Assembly (NCBI RefSeq): GCF_019218265.1
Contig: NZ_JAHUZE010000002.1
Coordinates: 1,133,779-1,197,778, forward strand
Length of the DNA: 64,000 nt
Direction: 5' to 3'
From: Maritimibacter dapengensis
Lineage (GTDB): Bacteria; Pseudomonadota; Alphaproteobacteria; Rhodobacterales; Rhodobacteraceae
Position 1 is the first letter of the stretch. Each line of letters opens with the position of its first letter. A model generated the notes under the pieces. It did no database searches, was not told where the DNA came from, and worked only from the letters and a program-made list of their open reading frames with translations. The position numbers and the translations under genes were made by a program. Positions 62,956-64,000 of the stretch are shown here, in pieces.

Positions 62956-63883
62956 GCACAATCACAAACTCCTGCAATTCCAGGGCGGCATGGATACTTA
63001 CGTTTTGGGCAGGTATTAGGCGACAAGGGGGAAGTGGTAGCATATGAGAGGAGCCTTGCTCCTGATATGCTGAAAGCCCTGGATCGAAATACGCATCTCG
63101 GTGAGATGATTGGGGCTTGGGCTGGTCGTCAGGCCGAAGAAGAGCTCGCGCAGAGCTTCAATATGGGACTGGTCGACCGGTTGAAAGACCGTTGGGACGC
63201 TGACCGTGGGACGGGGCGTCAGAATGAATATGTGAACCTGGCGGATCCGGATCTGAAAGACACGGTCCTGAAGGATACCTGGAAGATCATCCCGGCTGAG
63301 ATGCGCAATGACATCGAGCGGGTCTTCGGGAAGAACAAGTTCATGGTCCGCAAGGACATGGTGAACAATGCCCTGGGCTATCGGGAAGCCTCTGTCGGGG
63401 ATCCCTGGACCGGGATCAGCCGGTTGGACCCGAAGGCTCAGAAAGCCTTCATCGACACGGCCTCCTTCTTCTTCGGCAAGGACACGTTCAAGTATCTCCG
63501 GACAGCTGAGGAAGCCTGGCAGGCCGGGATCTCGGTGGCGAAGAACACGATCGTCATTCGCTCGGTCATCGTGCCGGCCTCGAACCTGGCATCGAACTTC
63601 CTCCAGCTCACCACACGGGGCATTGGTCCACGGCAGATCTATAAGGGTTTCCGCGAAAAATTGGTCGAGATCGATCAGTTCCTGAAGAACCAGGACCGAA
63701 AGGTCGAGATCGAAGCCCTGATGGCTGTGAACCGCAATCAGGACGCCATGCGTCGGCGCCTGGAAGCAGAGCTTGACTCCATCGAGGAGTCCAACCGTCG
63801 CATGTCGATCTGGCCTCTCATCGAAGCAGGCGAGTTCTCGACGATCTCCGAGGGTCTGACGGAAGCAGACGCAGCCATCGGTG
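62956..63883 (+). pseudogene. Internal fragment of a large phage-type protein
   Basis: An open frame from 62956 to a stop at 63897 with coding character from about 62980 (GQVLGDKGEVVAYERSLAPD) but no true start; a GTG at 63034 lies inside it. About 290 residues: helical, charged, e.g. NTHLGEMIGAWAGRQAEEEL, YVNLADPDLKDTVLKDTWKI, FFFGKDTFKYLRTAEEAWQA, AVNRNQDAMRRRLEAELDS. It looks like a piece of a very large internal virion or phage RNA-polymerase-type protein, an impression from style, not a firm match. The 5' part is missing and the 3' end is cut at ~63883 by IS sequence, which supplies the last codons and the stop. Confidence 0.55.
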
Positions 63884-64000
63884 TCAATCGGCATTGAAGT
63901 TTGACCCCCTATCGGCATCCAATATTGACCCCCTTGGTGGTGAGCAGGCCCGGCGCTGCGTAGCCCTCACATAGCGCAGCGGCGGCGGGCCTGCGGGGTT
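63884..64000. mobile_element. Terminus of an IS21-like element (partial)
   Basis: Two tandem units of ATCGGCAT-(6-7 bp)-TTGACCCCC start at 63887 and 63911, 24 bp apart. Such multiple terminal repeats are typical of IS21-family ends. Downstream, 63946-63996 forms a GC-rich hairpin (arms AGGCCCGGCGCTGCG / CGCAGCGGCGGCGGGCCT, imperfect). The transposase genes (istA/istB expected) lie beyond the window. The family call rests on the terminal pattern only. Confidence 0.6.

Noticed and set aside
31405..64000. CRISPR array or restriction/defence system in the accessory region
   Set aside because: No regularly spaced short repeats, no cas, methylase-endonuclease or toxin-antitoxin pair was seen; the methyltransferase at 41329 is of the small-molecule type.

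Overview
The window reads as a chromosomal segment of a Rhodobacterales alphaproteobacterium (Roseobacter-type Rhodobacteraceae). Three things point that way. The first 31 kb is GC-rich and uniform in coding style. The gene neighbourhoods bamE/olsB/uup, DUF177-rpmF-plsX-fabH-ihfA-merR-tRNA-Pro and dgt/argS/SPOR/nagZ/scpA/scpB are typical of that order. HemB carries the metal-independent/Mg-type active-site loop (DIALDPYNINGHDG) instead of the Zn-cysteine loop.

Positions 1-31,404 are the conserved backbone. They hold a DUF924 gene (partial), two MFS exporters, an XRE-cupin regulator divergent from an AMP-forming acyl-CoA ligase, a FrnE/DsbA-like protein, an SBF/ACR3-like permease, mfd, hemB and an ABC-F ATPase. 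They also hold ornithine-lipid and BamE genes, the fatty-acid/phospholipid initiation operon (rpmF-plsX-fabH) with ihfA and a MerR regulator, tRNA-Pro(GGG), a two-domain dCTP deaminase, the scpAB/nagZ/SPOR/argS cluster, dgt, erpA and a [2Fe-2S]-ASKHA corrinoid activator. Three of the intergenic regions share a composite element: an AT-rich box, a G-run and two tandem hairpins.

A tRNA-Gly(CCC) at 31,331-31,404 marks the switch to accessory DNA. Directly behind it lie AT-rich non-coding sequence and a decayed tyrosine recombinase. A nitrilase follows, then a putative c-di-GMP-linked exopolysaccharide locus (34.1-40.2 kb): a Cache-HAMP sensor without output domain, divergent from GH8 hydrolase - HlyD-type adaptor - seven-TM GT2 synthase - small outer-membrane-like protein. 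It lacks BcsB. Its layout matches the mixed-linkage beta-glucan synthase (BgsA/BgsB) type better than cellulose synthase.

Positions 42.1-50.6 kb form a copper-handling island: a small Met/Cys/His-rich protein, three cytochromes c, two Tat-exported multicopper oxidases, a P1B ATPase with two YHS domains and a metal-binding zinc-ribbon-like domain, and a DUF305 membrane protein. CueR-type operators precede the ATPase and, in weaker form, the DUF305 gene. No cueR gene is visible.

Positions 50.6-64.0 kb are mobile or decayed DNA. They hold a thermonuclease-like gene and two tandem paralogous tyrosine recombinases with an XRE gene between them. A long non-coding stretch with strong inverted repeats follows. 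Next comes a ~5.6 kb module (a FAAL-like adenylating enzyme with a C-terminal extension of unknown function, and a gamma-glutamyltransferase) bracketed by two diverged ~235-bp direct repeats. The window ends with a small Cys-rich exported protein, a fragment of a large phage-type protein and the terminus of an IS21-like element that cuts it off.
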